From contig JABHJM010000036.1 in assembly GCA_018691995.1 (NCBI GenBank), positions 1 to 6,627 of the forward strand: a stretch of 6,627 bases of DNA, read 5' to 3'. This document shows, in pieces, positions 5,132-6,627 of the stretch. The DNA is from Candidatus Iainarchaeum sp. Its GTDB lineage: Archaea > Iainarchaeota > Iainarchaeia > Iainarchaeales > JAAZKV01. The notes beneath the pieces are model-generated. The model had not been told where the DNA came from and ran no database searches. It saw only the letters and a list, made by a program, of their open reading frames with translations. Position numbers and translations under genes: made by a program. How positions within the stretch are numbered: position 1 is the stretch's first letter; each line of letters opens with the position of its first letter.

Positions 5132-5662
5132 CTACTCGCTTTCTTTCTCAATTATTTCATCAACCTTCTTCAACAAGTCTTCCAAAGAACCACTATTTTC
5201 TATTTCATAATCATTTTTTGCAAACACTTCACACATACCATATGCCTTTTCATCTTCTTTATCTCTGGCAACAAATTCTTCAAAAGTTTTTGATTGATCT
5301 TTTCTTCTTTCAAACCTTTGCTTTTCTTGCGAAGAAACTAAAATCATTTTTGCATTTGAAAACTTTTCTTTTATTGCATCATATTCTCTCATCAACCTTG
5401 TCCCAGAAATAACAACTTTGTCATTACCTTCTGCTTCTTTTAAAACTTGTTTAATCAAATAATCTTTCCCCAATTCATTTCGAAATTGTTCCCCATAACT
5501 AACCATATTATTTTTTGTTATTTCTAAATTTCTTTTTGCAAGTTCGTTTGCAATAAAATCAGAAAAACCAATTCTTTTGTAACCACACTTTTCTTCTAAG
5601 TAATGTGCAACAGTGCTTTTTCCCGATCTTGCATAACCAACTGTCAAAATTACTTTTTCCAT
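5132..5662 (-). CDS. UPF0200/dephospho-CoA-kinase-like P-loop nucleotide kinase
   Basis: The 176-residue product starts with a strand and a Walker A loop, GYARSGKST at 9-17, as in small nucleotide and dephospho-CoA kinases. The segment YKRIGFSDFI (28-37) is the usual position of the acceptor-side Asp. KVVISGTRLMREYDAIKE (82-99) is the strand-helix carrying the conserved Arg and Glu. A lid-like region with FERRKDQ (117-123) leads to FEEFVARDKEDEKAYGMCEV (127-146). The ending, NDYEIENSGSLEDLLKKV (150-167), closely follows the archaeal UPF0200 pattern 'ADY-x-I-x-N-x-GSLEEL'. The substrate is not known for that family and cannot be read here. I chose the ATG at 5662, not the one at 5713. The longer form would add 17 mostly hydrophobic residues before the first strand. 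A TATA-like TTTTTATTTT also lies 24 bases before 5662, consistent with a leaderless mRNA. Confidence 0.88.
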   Translation of the reverse strand: MEKVILTVGYARSGKSTVAHYLEEKCGYKRIGFSDFIANELAKRNLEITKNNMVSYGEQFRNELGKDYLIKQVLKEAEGNDKVVISGTRLMREYDAIKEKFSNAKMILVSSQEKQRFERRKDQSKTFEEFVARDKEDEKAYGMCEVFAKNDYEIENSGSLEDLLKKVDEIIEKESE

Positions 5663-5681
5663 GCAAAAATTAGAAAGAAAG

Positions 5682-5691
5682 AAAATAAAAA
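5682..5691 (-). promoter_or_regulatory. TATA-like box for leaderless kinase mRNA
   Basis: The minus strand reads TTTTTATTTT, centred about 24 bases from the ATG at 5662, and no Shine-Dalgarno element precedes that ATG. It lies in the 51-base spacer shared with the divergent plus-strand gene, whose own promoter I could not place with confidence. Confidence 0.4.
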
Positions 5692-5713
5692 GCAGTTTGT
5701 CAATAATATTCAT

Positions 5714-6361
5714 ATGAAAGAAAAAACACCAAAGCCATCTAAAGCAGAAATTGAAGAAATGGTCGAGTCATGTTACCAATCTCTTGTTACTGGAAAAAGA
5801 CTCCCAAAAGAAAAGGAAGCAAAATATATTGGCCTTGCCCACGAACTAAGAATTCCTCTCAATGGACTTGGAAATAGAATATTTGTTGCACAAGAATTAT
5901 TATTCGGATTGTACCGACGAAGATATGTGAAAAAGAGTGAACATAAAGCAGCAGTTCATCGTGCAAGAGAAGTTATGCTTGTTGAAAACGCAATCAGTTC
6001 AATAAGACACACACATAAAAACGAATTAGAATTCTTTGAAAGATTGCCTCATAAAACTTTAGCGCAAAGACAGCAAAGAGCCGCCCCATTTAAGTCAATT
6101 AGTTTTTCAAAATTATCAAATTTAACAAAGCAACTTAGAAGACTCCAAGTGCCAGACCCAAAAAAGATTGATGCTCTGCTTGAAAAAATTGAGATAGAGC
6201 GAGCTAGGCTTGTTGGAGCTATACGTTTAAAAACTACTGCTGGAATGAAAACTGAACGTGTTAAAAAACTTAAAAAAGCATATTCTAACAGAAATCCTGC
6301 AACAAGATCTGGAAAGATACTGGAAAAATACTTAAAAGCACATAGAAGAGGAAGAAGATAA
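5714..6361 (+). CDS. Hypothetical strongly basic protein, possibly nucleic-acid binding
   Basis: I do not recognise this 215-residue protein. By hand count it has about 52 Lys or Arg and only about 22 acidic residues, so it is highly basic, and it has no membrane segment or signal peptide. Basic clusters occur at YRRRYVKK (68-75), KQLRRLQ and KKLKKAYSNRN, and the C-terminus ends in HRRGRR. Helix-favouring stretches with heptad-like spacing, such as the one around DALLEKIEIERARL, suggest a largely helical fold. RNA or DNA binding, or ribosome association, is an inference from charge only. I chose the ATG at 5714; the frame is open 37 codons further upstream, but that part lies inside the divergent kinase gene. 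No Shine-Dalgarno element is seen. The next gene starts 19 bases after its stop on the same strand, so the two are probably co-transcribed. Confidence 0.8.
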   Translation: MKEKTPKPSKAEIEEMVESCYQSLVTGKRLPKEKEAKYIGLAHELRIPLNGLGNRIFVAQELLFGLYRRRYVKKSEHKAAVHRAREVMLVENAISSIRHTHKNELEFFERLPHKTLAQRQQRAAPFKSISFSKLSNLTKQLRRLQVPDPKKIDALLEKIEIERARLVGAIRLKTTAGMKTERVKKLKKAYSNRNPATRSGKILEKYLKAHRRGRR

Positions 6362-6380
6362 GATAAAGCGTTGTTTTTAC

Positions 6381-6627
6381 ATGGGTTATAGAGGAAGAAA
6401 AAGAAGACTTAAAAATTTTGATAAACAGGCTAGTGAGTTTGCAAGATCTGTAAACAAGTCCGGGGGTCTTGTAAATTCAATCAGACTTCTTTTAGATAGA
6501 CATAGCAACCGTCATTTTTTCAGAGCCAATAAAAAAGAAAATGTTAAAACCAGAAACAGACTTGCTCTAAAAGATGAAGAAGATCTAGTTACTACAATGC
6601 ACTGGCAAAAACAAATTATGGGTGATA
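6381..6627 (+). CDS. Hypothetical basic protein (3' end outside window)
   Basis: An open frame from the ATG at 6381 runs to the window edge without a stop; 82 codons are visible. The N-terminus MGYRGRKRRLKNFDKQ is very basic, and further Arg, Lys, His and Asn residues follow around DRHSNRHFFRANKKEN (about 39-54), before a short acidic patch KDEEDL (64-69). No known domain was recognised and no membrane segment is present. It follows another basic orphan by 19 bases on the same strand, so the two are likely an operon and may act together. No Shine-Dalgarno element precedes the ATG. The frame stays open for a short distance upstream without a better start codon, so translation coupling or a different start cannot be excluded. 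It is judged coding because of its length without stops and its continuity with the upstream gene. Confidence 0.65.
   Translation, partial: MGYRGRKRRLKNFDKQASEFARSVNKSGGLVNSIRLLLDRHSNRHFFRANKKENVKTRNRLALKDEEDLVTTMHWQKQIMGD

Noticed and set aside
5113..5412. Plus-strand 99-codon open frame
   Set aside because: It is antisense to the P-loop kinase and Phe/Leu/His-rich, so it is a shadow.
5663..5713. N-terminal extension of the kinase from the ATG at 5713
   Set aside because: The extra 17 residues precede the first strand of the nucleotide-binding fold with no counterpart in the family, and the start would overlap the divergent gene's promoter. A TATA-like box fits the ATG at 5662.
1..6627. 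CRISPR arrays, insertion sequences, attachment sites or rRNA
   Set aside because: No spaced direct repeats, transposase or integrase frames, terminal inverted repeats or rRNA-like segments were seen. The tRNA 3' end is not repeated nearby, so there is no sign of integration into it.

Overview
The window is AT-rich and reads as archaeal chromosome, most plausibly from a DPANN-type lineage such as Pacearchaeota or Woesearchaeota; the lineage is an inference. The archaeal reading rests on a short Sec61-beta translocon subunit, TATA-box promoters about 24-27 bases upstream of apparently leaderless starts, Shine-Dalgarno elements of the GTGA/GGTG type, a nucleotide kinase resembling the archaeal UPF0200 family, and a tRNA with no encoded CCA.

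Left part (1-1302): a membrane-anchored protein of unknown function runs leftward off the window. It is divergent from the Sec61-beta gene (629-805), which is too short for a usual ORF cutoff but clearly recognisable. A GNAT acetyltransferase with a leaderless-looking promoter follows. Its stop codon directly abuts the stop codon of ileS, which converges from the other side.

Centre (1303-4293): a full-length isoleucyl-tRNA synthetase gene (minus strand) has a tRNA gene directly upstream, 21 bases from its start codon and on the same strand. I read the tRNA as tRNA-Ile with anticodon UAU. There is no room for a separate ileS promoter and no minus-strand T-run after the tRNA. The simplest reading is therefore one transcript carrying both the tRNA and the enzyme that charges it, driven by a TATA box at 4285-4293. 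This is the most interesting part of the window: an isoleucine-charging cassette using the rare direct UAU solution for AUA decoding instead of the usual archaeal modified CAU anticodon.

Right-centre (4294-5662): a 130-base intergenic stretch contains a candidate structured element and a possible leaderless micro-ORF. It is followed, reading from lower to higher coordinates, by a five-helix membrane protein related to the transmembrane part of MscS-like proteins and a UPF0200/dephospho-CoA-kinase-like P-loop kinase, both on the minus strand.

Right end (5714-6627): two consecutive plus-strand genes encode very basic proteins that I do not recognise; the second runs off the window. No mobile element, CRISPR array or rRNA was seen, and no gene-free stretch exceeds 300 bases.
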